DNA of 55,070 bases from Candidatus Prevotella equi. Lineage in GTDB: Bacteria > Bacteroidota > Bacteroidia > Bacteroidales > Bacteroidaceae. Shown one piece after another: positions 8,203-17,316 of the stretch (its first letter is position 1; every line of letters begins with the position of its first letter). Below the pieces are notes generated by a model. It had not been told where the DNA came from and made no database searches. It was given only the letters and a program-made list of their open reading frames with translations. Location: contig JAGHTW010000081.1 in assembly GCA_018065145.1 (NCBI GenBank), forward strand, positions 1 to 55,070, in the 5' to 3' direction. Position numbers and translations under genes: made by a program.

Positions 8203-9729
8203 ATGACACAGACATTAATTCTTATTTCGTTTGTCGCTTATCTGGCTGTAATGATTTACATCGGATATTATTACGGCAAGCAGAAGACAAGCAACTCTTC
8301 TGAGTTCTATCTCGGAGGACGTCAGCTCGGTCCATTGGTGGCAGCCATGAGTGCAGAAGCATCAGACATGAGTTCATGGCTTCTCATGGGTATCCCAGGA
8401 CTAGCATTCATCACTGGACTCGCTGATCCGTTCTGGACAGTGCTTGGACTTGGCATCGGTACTTACCTCAACTGGCTTTTCGTTACACGACGCCTTCGCC
8501 GTTACACTATCCGTGTAGGCGCTGTTACCATTCCAGAGTTCTTCTCTAAGCGTTTCCATGACAAGAAGAACATACTGATGTGCATCTCTGCCATCGTTAT
8601 CCTCATCTTCTTCGTGCCTTACACAGCCAGCGGTTTCAAGGCTGTCGGCACACTTCTCAACAGTCTCTTCGGCTTCCCTTATCATGAAAGCATGATCGTC
8701 GGCGCCATCATCATCGTTGCTTATACCGTAATGGGTGGCTTCATGGCTGTATCAACAACAGACCTCATTCAGAGTATCGTGATGACCATTGCTCTCATCG
8801 TCATTGTCATCTTCGGTCTGGAGAAGGCTGGCGGCATAGACGTTGTGATAAGCAATGCAGAGAAGTTGCCAGGATATCTTGACGTTTTCGCTATGCATGA
8901 CAAGGCGGGCAGCACATCAACACCTTATGGATGGCTTACCATCGTTTCTACCATGGCATGGGGTCTCGGTTACTTCGGTATGCCACATATCCTGCTCCGC
9001 TTCATGGCTATCAAGAATGAGGAACAGATACCTCTCTCACGACGTATCGCTACCGTATGGGTGTTCATCTCAATGTTCGTTGCTATCGCTATCGGTATCA
9101 TCGGTTACTCTGTTGCACAGGCTGGCATCATACCTGACTTTATGACAACAAGCGACGCTGAGCGCACTATCATCGAACTTTCAAACATCCTCGCACAATA
9201 CGGAATCTTTGCTGCACTCGTAGCAGGTATCGTACTTGCAGGTATCCTTGCCTGCACTATGTCAACAGCTGACTCACAGCTTCTCACTGCGGCATCAAGC
9301 TTCTCTGAAAACATTCTTCAGGACGTGATGCACGTGAAGGTTTCTCCTAAGACATCTATGATAATAGCACGTATCACCATCGCTATCATTGCATGCGTTG
9401 CCGTTTATCTTGCATGGAACCCAGAGAACTCTATCTTCAACATCGTAGCATTCGCATGGGCTGGCTTCGGTGCCGCTTTCGGTCCTGTCATGCTGGCATC
9501 ACTTTTCTGGAAGCGCACAACACTTCAGGGTGCTATCTGCGGTATGGTTGCTGGAGGCATAATGGTATTCGTATGGAAGTACATGGTTCGCCCAATGGGC
9601 GGTGCATGGGACCTCTACGAACTCCTTCCTGCATTCATCGTCTCTGCCGCTGCTATCATCATTGTTTCTCTTTGCACTGAAAAACCTTCTGATGATATCA
9701 ATGAAGAGTTTGATTATGCAAAGGAATAA
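8203..9729 (+). CDS. putP: Sodium/proline symporter
   Basis: A 508-residue member of the sodium:solute symporter family with about thirteen membrane segments. The N-terminal stretch SSEFYLGGRQLGP followed by AMSAEASDMSSWLLMGIPG matches PutP closely, including the sodium-site segment. The central AGILACTMSTADSQLL is the second family signature, with the Ser/Thr residues that ligate sodium. It imports proline (or a similar amino acid) driven by sodium, which fits its neighbour nhaC. It lies 122 bases after nhaC, with two short tandem arrays in the gap, and ends at a good hairpin terminator. Confidence 0.9.
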   Translation: MTQTLILISFVAYLAVMIYIGYYYGKQKTSNSSEFYLGGRQLGPLVAAMSAEASDMSSWLLMGIPGLAFITGLADPFWTVLGLGIGTYLNWLFVTRRLRRYTIRVGAVTIPEFFSKRFHDKKNILMCISAIVILIFFVPYTASGFKAVGTLLNSLFGFPYHESMIVGAIIIVAYTVMGGFMAVSTTDLIQSIVMTIALIVIVIFGLEKAGGIDVVISNAEKLPGYLDVFAMHDKAGSTSTPYGWLTIVSTMAWGLGYFGMPHILLRFMAIKNEEQIPLSRRIATVWVFISMFVAIAIGIIGYSVAQAGIIPDFMTTSDAERTIIELSNILAQYGIFAALVAGIVLAGILACTMSTADSQLLTAASSFSENILQDVMHVKVSPKTSMIIARITIAIIACVAVYLAWNPENSIFNIVAFAWAGFGAAFGPVMLASLFWKRTTLQGAICGMVAGGIMVFVWKYMVRPMGGAWDLYELLPAFIVSAAAIIIVSLCTEKPSDDINEEFDYAKE

Positions 9730-9749
9730 TTTAGAATGAGCATAACACA

Positions 9750-9783
9750 AAAAGCGCTGTCAATTTTCATTGGCAGCGCTTTT
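9750..9783. terminator. Bidirectional terminator between putP and galK
   Basis: A 14-bp stem AAAAGCGCTGTCAA / TTGGCAGCGCTTTT with one G-U pair and a 6-base loop, with A and T runs on both sides. It sits between convergent genes and can end both. Confidence 0.85.
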
Positions 9784-9831
9784 ACTTTTTATTTCGATTA
9801 TTCTATAAGGTTGTTCTGCGTGTCATGCTGT

Positions 9832-10992
9832 TTAGCAAATCTTGCGCGAACCCTGACCGATAACTACATCGTAAACCTTTGGTGCATGTCCGTACTTCGC
9901 GTTGAACTTCTCTTTTGCTACGGCAATGAAATTGTCGTAGAGGTCTTCCTTTACAAGGTTGATGGTGCAACCGCCGAAGCCACCGCCCATGATACGTGAG
10001 CCTGTGACACCGCATTCCTTAGCAATGTCGTTGAGGTAGTCGAGCTCTTCGCATGATACCTCGTAGTCCTTTGACAGACCGTTGTGTGTGAGATACATCT
10101 GCTTGCCTACTTCTTCATAGTCACCCTTTACAAGTGCATCACAAACAGCAAGTACACGATCCTTCTCACCAAGAACGAAAGTAGCACGCTGTATATCCTC
10201 AGCACTTACATCAGACTTAACCTCTTCAAGGTCCTCCCACGTACAGTCACGCAGTGTCTCTATAGTACGCTCTGGATGCTTTGCCTGAACTGCCTTTGCT
10301 ACATTCTCGCAAGAGTTGCGGCGGTCGTTATATGGTGAGCCTGCAAGTTCGTGCTTTACGCAAGAGTTGAGCAATACAAGCTTGTAACCCTGTGGATTGA
10401 ATGGGAAATATTCAAACTCACGACTGCGACAGTCAAGACGCATGAGCTTACCTTCCTGTCCAAAGACAGAAGCAAACTGGTCCATGATACCACAGTTGCA
10501 ACCGATATATTTGTGCTCCGTTGCCTGACCAGCAAGAACGATGTCCCACTTTGATATCTTGTTATCAGCGAAGAGATCATTGAGGGCGCAACCAAAGCAG
10601 CTCTCCATTGCAGCAGAAGAAGACATGCCTGCACCAAGAGGTACATCACCTGCAAATGCAATATTGAAACCCTTTACGTCAACGCCAAGTTCCTTGAACT
10701 CTCTTACCATACCATAGATAAAGCGTGCCCATGTGGCCTTTGGTCCCTCAGTATCGTTTACGTCAAACTGTACTCTGTCCTTAAGGTCGATAGAATAAGC
10801 ATCAACCTTTGTTGTGCCATTAGGACGAACCTCTGCCATTACACCTGTATCAACAGCACCTGGGAACACAAAGCCACCGTTGTAATCGGTGTGCTCACCA
10901 ATGAGATTTATGCGGCCAGGAGAGTGATAGATGTTACCTGTCTGTCCGTCAAAATGCTTGATAAATCTGCTTCTTACGAATTCTATTTCCAT
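9832..10992 (-). CDS. galK: Galactokinase
   Basis: GalK phosphorylates alpha-D-galactose to galactose-1-phosphate, the entry step of the Leloir pathway. The 386-residue protein has the usual length. The galactokinase signature GRINLIGEHTDYNGG is near residue 27, the GHMP ATP-binding motif PLGAGMSSSAA is in the middle, and GGGFGGCTI is near the C-terminus. No other gal gene is adjacent. It has its own strong promoter whose -33 box lies just before the neighbouring pseudouridine-synthase stop codon, so it can be transcribed independently. Confidence 0.96.
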   Translation of the reverse strand: MEIEFVRSRFIKHFDGQTGNIYHSPGRINLIGEHTDYNGGFVFPGAVDTGVMAEVRPNGTTKVDAYSIDLKDRVQFDVNDTEGPKATWARFIYGMVREFKELGVDVKGFNIAFAGDVPLGAGMSSSAAMESCFGCALNDLFADNKISKWDIVLAGQATEHKYIGCNCGIMDQFASVFGQEGKLMRLDCRSREFEYFPFNPQGYKLVLLNSCVKHELAGSPYNDRRNSCENVAKAVQAKHPERTIETLRDCTWEDLEEVKSDVSAEDIQRATFVLGEKDRVLAVCDALVKGDYEEVGKQMYLTHNGLSKDYEVSCEELDYLNDIAKECGVTGSRIMGGGFGGCTINLVKEDLYDNFIAVAKEKFNAKYGHAPKVYDVVIGQGSRKIC

Positions 10993-11048
10993 AGTTTTAC
11001 AAGGTTAATTATGTTATTGTTTAGATTTCTTTGGTTATCATTGTTTTG

Positions 11049-11079
11049 CAAAAGTAACAAAACTTTTTAATTCTGCAAA
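11049..11079 (-). promoter_or_regulatory. galK promoter
   Basis: On the minus strand TTTG (11076-11079), 19 bases, then TACTTTTG (11049-11056). This matches the Bacteroidetes consensus. The galK ATG is 57 bases downstream. Confidence 0.75.
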
Positions 11080-11080
11080 A

Positions 11081-11761
11081 TTATTTGCAAGAAATTTCAG
11101 CAAAGCATCTCCAAAGATTATCCTCTGGCAGCGGTGCTATAACGGATATATCCTGTTTTGACACAGGATGAACAAACTCCACTTTTCTTGCAAGCAAAGA
11201 GATGCTTCCATCAGGATTACTTCTGTCGGCACCATATTTCAAGTCGCCCTTGATAGGACATCCCATCTTAGCCAACTGACAACGTATCTGATGATGTCGG
11301 CCCGTAAGGAGATTAACCTCGATGAGCGAATACCTGTCGCTTCTGCCTATTACCTTATACTTTAATATCGCCTTCTTTGCATTAGGACGTTCGGTGTCAT
11401 AGGCATAAGACTTATTCTGCTTCTCGTTTCTCACAAGCCAGTGCTCAAGTGTTCCCTCCATCTGCTTTGGACAGTTTTTCGTTATTGCCCAATATGTCTT
11501 GTGGACATCATTGTTACGAAACATCTCATTAAGACGCGAGAGTGCCTTCGATGTACGCGCAAAGACAACAGTTCCCTGAACAGGTCTGTCCAATCTATGT
11601 ACTACACCGAGAAAGACATTGCCAGGCTTTTGGTATTTATCCTTTATCCATGCCTTGACAATATCAGAAAGGGGGACATCGCCAGTCTTGTCGACCTGAA
11701 CGATCTCCCCACTTCTTTTATTTACCACGATAACGTGGTTATCTTCATAAAGTACATTCAT
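11081..11761 (-). CDS. RluA-family 23S rRNA pseudouridine synthase
   Basis: A 226-residue RNA pseudouridine synthase of the RluA/RluC/RluD type. The catalytic motif HRLDRPVQG is at residues 55-63 with the nucleophilic Asp58. The downstream TGRHHQIRCQLA motif is also intact. It lacks an N-terminal S4 RNA-binding domain, so it is the short form. The target uridine cannot be assigned. It starts 9 bases after fabG and is probably co-transcribed with tetR-fabG. Confidence 0.9.
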   Translation of the reverse strand: MNVLYEDNHVIVVNKRSGEIVQVDKTGDVPLSDIVKAWIKDKYQKPGNVFLGVVHRLDRPVQGTVVFARTSKALSRLNEMFRNNDVHKTYWAITKNCPKQMEGTLEHWLVRNEKQNKSYAYDTERPNAKKAILKYKVIGRSDRYSLIEVNLLTGRHHQIRCQLAKMGCPIKGDLKYGADRSNPDGSISLLARKVEFVHPVSKQDISVIAPLPEDNLWRCFAEISCK

Positions 11762-11770
11762 AAAAACAAA

Positions 11771-12529
11771 TTACATGTTCATGCCACCATCAATCTGGAT
11801 TACCTGTCCAGAAACATAGCTTGACATATCAGATGCAAGGAAGAGACATACGTTAGCGATGTCCTCTACCTGACCACCACGACGAAGTGGAATCTTCTTC
11901 ATCCAGTCTGCACGAACCTCTTCAGGAAGCTGCGCTGTCATGGCTGTCTCAATGAATCCTGGTGCAACAGCATTAGCACGAACGCCCTTAGGACCAAGTT
12001 CCTGAGCGATAGACTTTGCAAGACCTATCATACCTGCCTTAGAAGCAGAATAGTTACACTGACCTGCATTACCGTGAACACCTACAACTGATGACATATT
12101 GATGATAGAACCACCACGCTGACGAAGCATGATAGGTGCACAAGCGTGGATAAAGTTAAATGCAGACTTAAGGTTCACGCTGAGAACTGCATCCCACTGT
12201 GCCTCTGTCATACGAAGCATAAGACCATCCTTTGTAATACCTGCGTTGTTCACAAGAATATCGATAGAACCGAAGTCCTCTTTTATCTGCTTAACCAAAG
12301 TCTCTGTCTCTGCAAAGTCTGCAGCATTGCCAGCATAAGCCTTACATGTTACACCTACAGCCTCTATCTCCTTGCGAGTAGCTTCAAGGCCAGCAGCCAT
12401 TTCATCATTAAGTACGAGGTCGGTGAATGCGATGTTAGCACCTTCCTGAGCAAACTTCATTGCAACGGCCTTGCCGATGCCACGTGCAGCACCTGTTACG
12501 ATTGCTGTCTTACCTGTTAAAAGTCCCAT
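11771..12529 (-). CDS. fabG: 3-oxoacyl-[acyl-carrier-protein] reductase
   Basis: FabG reduces 3-oxoacyl-ACP with NADPH in fatty-acid elongation. The 252-residue short-chain dehydrogenase has the cofactor motif TGAARGIG near residue 12, NNAG (NAGIT) in the middle, the catalytic Ser of MSSVVG, and YSASKAG carrying Tyr and Lys. The ending SGQVIQIDGGM is typical of true FabG. It lies 62 bases downstream of a TetR regulator on the same strand and 9 bases upstream of the pseudouridine synthase gene. Confidence 0.93.
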   Translation of the reverse strand: MGLLTGKTAIVTGAARGIGKAVAMKFAQEGANIAFTDLVLNDEMAAGLEATRKEIEAVGVTCKAYAGNAADFAETETLVKQIKEDFGSIDILVNNAGITKDGLMLRMTEAQWDAVLSVNLKSAFNFIHACAPIMLRQRGGSIINMSSVVGVHGNAGQCNYSASKAGMIGLAKSIAQELGPKGVRANAVAPGFIETAMTAQLPEEVRADWMKKIPLRRGGQVEDIANVCLFLASDMSSYVSGQVIQIDGGMNM

Positions 12530-12591
12530 TCTTATTTACTTATTAAATATTATAATGTGTATTTTATATTCGTCTTTTTCGTTACGACTCT

Positions 12592-13182
12592 TTACAATCC
12601 TGATTTTCTCAAAGCGCCATATACAACCTTTGCTACAAGAGGACGACTGGAATCGTCAGTCATTCCTTTGCCTAATCTTCCATAGATGTATGGCACCTCA
12701 AGACCTTTGATACAGTAGTGGGTGATATTTGCCACAAGGTCGATATTGTCAATATCAAACTCTCCTTCTGCCCTACCCTCTGAATACACTTTCTTAAAGA
12801 GTGAAATCTCATCAGCATCAAACTTCTTACGCACCTGTTCTACAGTCCAGATATTACGAAAGAACTCAGCACGCAGATTACCATTACGCACTACCGTCTC
12901 ACGGATACTGCTAAGATGAGTGTAGATAAGTTCTATGATCTTTTCCTGAGGTCTCATCTTTAAAGCTGCAACCTCATCCAGTTTATCAGACAAGCGCTCC
13001 AACTCCGATTCAATGACCGCAGAATAAATATCTTCTTTTCTACTGAAATATGTATAAAGCGTACGGCGTCCCTTTCCTGATGCAGTGGCAATGTCATTCA
13101 TTGTTGTCTTCTCTATGCCATTCTTTGCAAACAACTGACGGGCTACATCCACAAGGGTCTGCCTTGTTTTGAATACTGACAT
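12592..13182 (-). CDS. TetR/AcrR-family transcriptional regulator
   Basis: A 196-residue one-component repressor. Residues about 6-52 form the TetR helix-turn-helix (LFAKNGIEKTTMNDIATASGKGRRTLYTYF in part). The C-terminal two-thirds is the helical ligand/dimer domain, which does not reveal the inducer. It lies upstream of fabG in the same direction, so fatty-acid or acyl-CoA sensing is plausible but unproven. Its promoter -33 box lies inside one arm of an 18-bp inverted repeat (13283-13346), a likely operator for self-control. Confidence 0.88.
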   Translation of the reverse strand: MSVFKTRQTLVDVARQLFAKNGIEKTTMNDIATASGKGRRTLYTYFSRKEDIYSAVIESELERLSDKLDEVAALKMRPQEKIIELIYTHLSSIRETVVRNGNLRAEFFRNIWTVEQVRKKFDADEISLFKKVYSEGRAEGEFDIDNIDLVANITHYCIKGLEVPYIYGRLGKGMTDDSSRPLVAKVVYGALRKSGL

Positions 13183-13266
13183 TATTGTAAGTGTACGTTA
13201 TTATTATATCTTTACCCTTCGTTACGATACATCTAAAATTATGATGCACACGTTCAAAAGTGTGTG

Positions 13267-13298
13267 CAAAGGTACAAAATAATAACGAAACGAACAAA
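13267..13298 (-). promoter_or_regulatory. tetR promoter
   Basis: TTTG (13295-13298), 20 bases, then TACCTTTG (13267-13274) on the minus strand. The -33 box is within the inverted repeat described at 13283-13346. Confidence 0.72.
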
Positions 13299-13346
13299 CC
13301 ACAAGCAAATATTTTTACATATTTTAAGGGTTTGTTCGTTTTGTTA
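13283..13346. promoter_or_regulatory. 18-bp inverted repeat over the tetR promoter
   Basis: TAACGAAACGAACAAACC (13283-13300) and GGTTTGTTCGTTTTGTTA (13329-13346) are complementary at 17 of 18 positions with a 28-base spacer. It overlaps the tetR -33 element, as expected for an operator. It also lies 50 bases after the rho stop on that gene's transcribed strand, so it may act as a hairpin there. Confidence 0.6.
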
Positions 13347-13395
13347 ATTCTTCATATGTTTGTTCTATTTTTCTATCTGGATGCTTAACGAAACA

Positions 13396-15279
13396 CTATC
13401 CATTCATGGACATAAGAAACTCATCATTGTCTCGTGTACGAGTGATAAGTCCGTGTATTTCATTCATAGCTTCCATAGCATTCATATCACCGATATGCTT
13501 TCGTAGTATCCACATACGATTGACAGTAGTAGGATCTTGAAGGAGATCATCACGACGAGTACTTGATGCAACAAGATTAACGGCTGGGAAGATACGTTTG
13601 TTAGCCAACTGACGATCAAGCTGCAGTTCTGAGTTACCGGTACCCTTGAATTCCTCAAATATCACCTCGTCCATCTTTGAACCCGTATCAGTAAGAGCCG
13701 TTGCTATAATGGTCAATGAACCTCCACCTTCTATATTACGTGCGGCACCGAAGAATCTCTTAGGTTTCTGCAGAGCATTAGCATCCACACCACCTGTCAG
13801 CACCTTACCACTGGCAGGAGCAACGGTGTTGTATGCACGAGCCAATCGTGTTATAGAATCAAGGAATATAACAACATCATGTCCACATTCTACCATTCTT
13901 TTTGCCTTTTCCAATACAAGTCCAGCAATCTTCACGTGACGGTCTGCAGGCTCATCAAATGTTGATGCCACTACTTCTGCGTTAACAGTACGTGCCATGT
14001 CCGTTACTTCCTCAGGACGCTCGTCGATAAGGAGCATCATGATATAAGCCTCCGGATGATTTGCCGCAATAGCATTGGCTATATCTTTCATCAATATAGT
14101 TTTACCAGTCTTTGGCTGCGCAACAATAAGCGAACGTTGTCCCTTACCTATAGGAGAGAAAAGATCTACGATTCGTGTTGAGATGTTTGTCGTTGCAGGA
14201 TCACCACAGAGGTTGAACTTCTCATCAGGGAACAATGGTGTAAGATTCTCAAATGATATACGGTCACGAATATCAGAAGGGTTACGTCCGTTCACTTTTA
14301 CGATGGAACTCATCGTGAAGTATTTCTCACCACCCTTAGGAGGACGCACGCGACACTGCACCACATCACCAGTCTTTAGCGAATATTGCCTTATCTGCTG
14401 CATGGTAAGATGTACATCATCAGGTGATGAAAGATAATTGTAGTCACTTGAACGCAAGAATCCGTAACCATCACCAATTATTTCCAACACTCCATTGGCA
14501 GTTATTACATCATCAAAATCAAAGGCAGCATCGCTACTATCATCATCATCGTATTCCAAATCATCATTTGCAGACATCTGTGGCTTATCAAACATATCAT
14601 AGTAAGGTATTGCCGCATTATCCTCTACAGGCAAATCCTCTATGATGATGAAATCTGTACCATCTCCTGGATCCTCTTCCCAAACGCTTTCCAACGAATA
14701 GTCTTCTTCTTTCATTGCGTTCACCTTGTTCTGCAACTGCGCAAGGAGTCCTAATTCTTCACTATCGTTTTCACTGTCGTTAGCATCAAAGGAAGCCTCC
14801 GGAACAGAACTATTTTCCTTTTCTTCCTCCGGGAATTCCAATTCCTGTTGCATTGGTTCCGCACGTTCAACAGTCTGCTGACTAGCTTTCAGCTGACTAT
14901 TCTGCGCATAAGCCTGTGCCTTTGCCTCTGCTGCGGCCATTATTTCCGCCTTTGTACGACGTCCACGGCGCTTCTTTACAGGTGCTTCTGTCTCTTCTTG
15001 CTCCGTTTCTATCGTTGTTTCTGTATTATCAGAAGTCTCAACAATCGACTCATCTACAGAAGCCTGCTGCATGAGCTGAGCCTCTTCAGCCTCTCGCGCC
15101 AATGTCTCTGCTTTCTTTGGACGGCCACGACGTTTCTTTGGCTGATCAAGGTTTTCACCTTCCTGACCATCCGCATTATATACATGATCTACAGCATCTG
15201 CACTCTGTATGCGTGTACGTTTTCTCTTCTGTGGTGTAGCAGCATTCTCTGCCCCCATCAGTTCTTCTTCGTTTGTCAT
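13396..15279 (-). CDS. rho: Transcription termination factor Rho with long disordered N-terminus
   Basis: Rho is the hexameric RNA helicase that ends transcription. From the start chosen here ([12 protein letters not shown]) it has 627 residues; the upstream in-frame ATG at 15318 would add 13 residues unlike the family. The C-terminal ~370 residues are canonical: RNA-binding OSB domain, Walker [30 protein letters not shown] and [12 protein letters not shown]. The first ~250 residues are low-complexity, acidic and Lys/Arg-rich, with two AT-hook-like blocks (KKRRGRPKK and KKRRGRRTK). Such N-terminal insertions are known in Bacteroidetes Rho and have been linked to phase separation in Bacteroides. 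Confidence 0.95.
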   Translation of the reverse strand: MTNEEELMGAENAATPQKRKRTRIQSADAVDHVYNADGQEGENLDQPKKRRGRPKKAETLAREAEEAQLMQQASVDESIVETSDNTETTIETEQEETEAPVKKRRGRRTKAEIMAAAEAKAQAYAQNSQLKASQQTVERAEPMQQELEFPEEEKENSSVPEASFDANDSENDSEELGLLAQLQNKVNAMKEEDYSLESVWEEDPGDGTDFIIIEDLPVEDNAAIPYYDMFDKPQMSANDDLEYDDDDSSDAAFDFDDVITANGVLEIIGDGYGFLRSSDYNYLSSPDDVHLTMQQIRQYSLKTGDVVQCRVRPPKGGEKYFTMSSIVKVNGRNPSDIRDRISFENLTPLFPDEKFNLCGDPATTNISTRIVDLFSPIGKGQRSLIVAQPKTGKTILMKDIANAIAANHPEAYIMMLLIDERPEEVTDMARTVNAEVVASTFDEPADRHVKIAGLVLEKAKRMVECGHDVVIFLDSITRLARAYNTVAPASGKVLTGGVDANALQKPKRFFGAARNIEGGGSLTIIATALTDTGSKMDEVIFEEFKGTGNSELQLDRQLANKRIFPAVNLVASSTRRDDLLQDPTTVNRMWILRKHIGDMNAMEAMNEIHGLITRTRDNDEFLMSMNG

Positions 15280-15398
15280 AAACTTGTTATTGTGGATATT
15301 CAGTATGCTTCTCCACACCCGCTGGTGTCATAAAATGGAGAAACAACCAATAATTTGAATTCATTTTCAGATATTAACCGTTTTTCAGGTTGATGGTG

Positions 15399-15406
15399 CA
15401 AAGTTA
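15399..15406 (-). promoter_or_regulatory. -7 box upstream of rho
   Basis: TAACTTTG on the minus strand, about 120 bases before the rho start; no clear -33 box. The long leader would leave room for self-regulation, but I see no specific structure. Confidence 0.5.
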
Positions 15407-15488
15407 CAATATTTCTATGAATATAAGCCAACCAATGCACTATTCGGCGATATTTTTTAATATATTTTAACTCGTACAGTTACTATTT

Positions 15489-16076
15489 CTATGCAAAAGC
15501 CAGTGATTCCAGTCTGTTTTTCAATTCTGGCATCAAGGATTTTTTTATTGCCAATGTTATAGAACAAGTAGTCTGAAAATCCTGTGCTACGATTCTCGGC
15601 TGCATGTCCTTGACAATTTTCATCACCGAATTCATCTGCGGATAGGCAAAGGAATATGTTATCTGTTCCTCCACCTGTTTTTCTTCCATCGTGGCATTAG
15701 CTAAAGCATCCTGTGCAGCCTCACGATAGGCAACGATAAGTCCTCCCGTTCCTAGGTTTACACCACCGTAATACCTTATTACAAATATAACGACATCAGT
15801 AACACCAGCACTCATCATTGCTCCAAGTATAGGTTTTCCAGCGGTGCTTGACGGTTCGCCGTCATCATTGGCACGAAACTCTTCGCCCTCAGGACCTAAG
15901 CGATAGGCATAGCATACATGTCTGGCATCGTAATACTTCTTCTTGTATTGTTGCTGCAGTTCACGAACTTCGTCAGCCGATGTGACATGATGAGCGAAAG
16001 CATAAAACTTGCTTCGCTTCTCAGTGTAGTATCCTTCGGCTACCTCCTTTGACGTTGTGATGTACGTATCCTGCAT
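15489..16076 (-). CDS. YigZ/IMPACT-family protein
   Basis: A 195-residue member of the YigZ (UPF0029/IMPACT) family. The N-terminal domain carries the family signature FRANDDGEPSSTAGKPIL and the segment VIRYYGGVNLGTGGLIVAYREAA. The C-terminal half matches the DUF1949 ferredoxin-like domain. The biochemical role in bacteria is not established; eukaryotic IMPACT affects translation control. It lies 6 bases downstream of the lipid kinase gene and is probably in the same transcript. Confidence 0.88.
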   Translation of the reverse strand: MQDTYITTSKEVAEGYYTEKRSKFYAFAHHVTSADEVRELQQQYKKKYYDARHVCYAYRLGPEGEEFRANDDGEPSSTAGKPILGAMMSAGVTDVVIFVIRYYGGVNLGTGGLIVAYREAAQDALANATMEEKQVEEQITYSFAYPQMNSVMKIVKDMQPRIVAQDFQTTCSITLAIKKSLMPELKNRLESLAFA

Positions 16077-16082
16077 CGTATT

Positions 16083-17117
16083 CTATCCTAACTTACTTTG
16101 AATAAACTGGTTTATTGCCTTTACATGCTTTACAGGGTGAGCTACCTCGTCCCTAACGGCATTTATATCATTAAAAAACTGGTTAAACGCTGTTTGAATC
16201 ACATTTGGCTGACGTCGCTTCTTGTCTGCCATAGGATTGACAACGATACGTATTCCCCTTGTTCTCAGTTCAACATTAAGAGTAGCATCAGCCTCAATCG
16301 GATCACCATCAAAGTGTATCACTCCAGGAGCGCTGCGTCGTATGGTAACATTTTTTGCCTTAAAACATTTTATCTTCGATGACTTATTCAACGTTTTATT
16401 CATCATATCGAAGCTAACCTGCGCAGCCTCAAGTATGTCAAACGGTTCCATTATTACGACATCAAGCAATCCATCAGACATTGAAGCCTGCGGTGCAATA
16501 TATGCATCGTTGCCATACTGCGATGCATTAGCCACTGAGATAAGAAATGCCTTATACGGTTCTGTATCGTTACCATCCATCGTTACCTCGTATGTTTCAG
16601 GCTTATATTTCAATCCTTCCTTCAACACATTCTCAAGATATGTCAACGGACCTCTTTTTCCTGCTGCAGCAAATTTCTGACTTATGAAAGCATCAAAACC
16701 CATGCCACACGTACAGAAAAATGGATGATCATTAATTATACCATAATCCAATTCATGTACTTCGCATTGGTTGATTATCTCCAAAGCTCCTCTCATGTTC
16801 ATTGGCAGCATAAGATGTCTTGCTAAGCCATTTCCTGAACCACAAGGCAGTATTGCCATTGCTGTATTGCTTTCTACAACACCTCTAGCTACCTCGTTTA
16901 CTGTCCCATCTCCACCAACGGCTACGACAACATCTATGTTTTTTTCTGCGCAATCACGTGCAATTTCATAAGCATGACCTGCTCGTTCCGTGAAAACAGT
17001 ATGAACATCATACTTCTCACGGTCTATGTGTTTATCTATCAGTGAAGGAACGACATCCTTGCTTCCTGTTCCTGATATTGGATTTATTATGAAGACTATC
17101 TGCTTCTTATCTGTCAT
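16083..17117 (-). CDS. Diacylglycerol/sphingoid-base-type lipid kinase
   Basis: A 344-residue DAGK-catalytic-domain protein from the start MTDKKQIVFIINPISGTGSK. The ATP-binding glycine motif VAVGGDGTVNEVARG and the following ILPCGSGNGLARHL are diagnostic. The family phosphorylates diacylglycerol or long-chain sphingoid bases. Its gene is divergent from serine palmitoyltransferase with about 200 bases between starts, which makes a sphingolipid substrate attractive. That is an inference from context, since the domain does not decide the lipid. The in-frame ATG at 17168 would add 17 residues and overlap the -7 box, so the later start is preferred. Confidence 0.88.
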   Translation of the reverse strand: MTDKKQIVFIINPISGTGSKDVVPSLIDKHIDREKYDVHTVFTERAGHAYEIARDCAEKNIDVVVAVGGDGTVNEVARGVVESNTAMAILPCGSGNGLARHLMLPMNMRGALEIINQCEVHELDYGIINDHPFFCTCGMGFDAFISQKFAAAGKRGPLTYLENVLKEGLKYKPETYEVTMDGNDTEPYKAFLISVANASQYGNDAYIAPQASMSDGLLDVVIMEPFDILEAAQVSFDMMNKTLNKSSKIKCFKAKNVTIRRSAPGVIHFDGDPIEADATLNVELRTRGIRIVVNPMADKKRRQPNVIQTAFNQFFNDINAVRDEVAHPVKHVKAINQFIQSKLG

Positions 17118-17143
17118 ACAATCTAATTTGCAAAATATGTGTG

Positions 17144-17151
17144 CAAAAGTA
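17144..17151 (-). promoter_or_regulatory. -7 box for the lipid kinase
   Basis: TACTTTTG on the minus strand, 27 bases before the chosen start. The nearest upstream TTTG is only 14 bases away, shorter than usual. Confidence 0.45.
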
Positions 17152-17245
17152 CTAAAAAAAATATTCAAAATACATATTATTATTATTATTTTATCTAAAC
17201 AAGCATTTTATTTTCAAAAAATTATCATATTTCAAACTTTTTATG

Positions 17246-17253
17246 TACCTTTG
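17246..17253 (+). promoter_or_regulatory. -7 box for serine palmitoyltransferase
   Basis: TACCTTTG, 64 bases before the ATG. It is divergent from the lipid kinase -7 box about 100 bases away, so the two genes share one promoter region. Confidence 0.5.
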
Positions 17254-17316
17254 CACCTCGTAAAGGGTAAATTAGCCCTTAAAAGCATAAAACAAGAACA
17301 AATATACATTATTATA

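Noticed and set aside
14848..15333. 161-codon plus-strand frame opposite rho
   Set aside because: It is the antisense of the low-complexity Rho N-terminus; the protein has no plausible composition and rho is certain.
17026..17316. Longer start for serine palmitoyltransferase
   Set aside because: The extra 97 codons overlap the lipid kinase gene on the other strand and the promoter region; the family begins at 17317.
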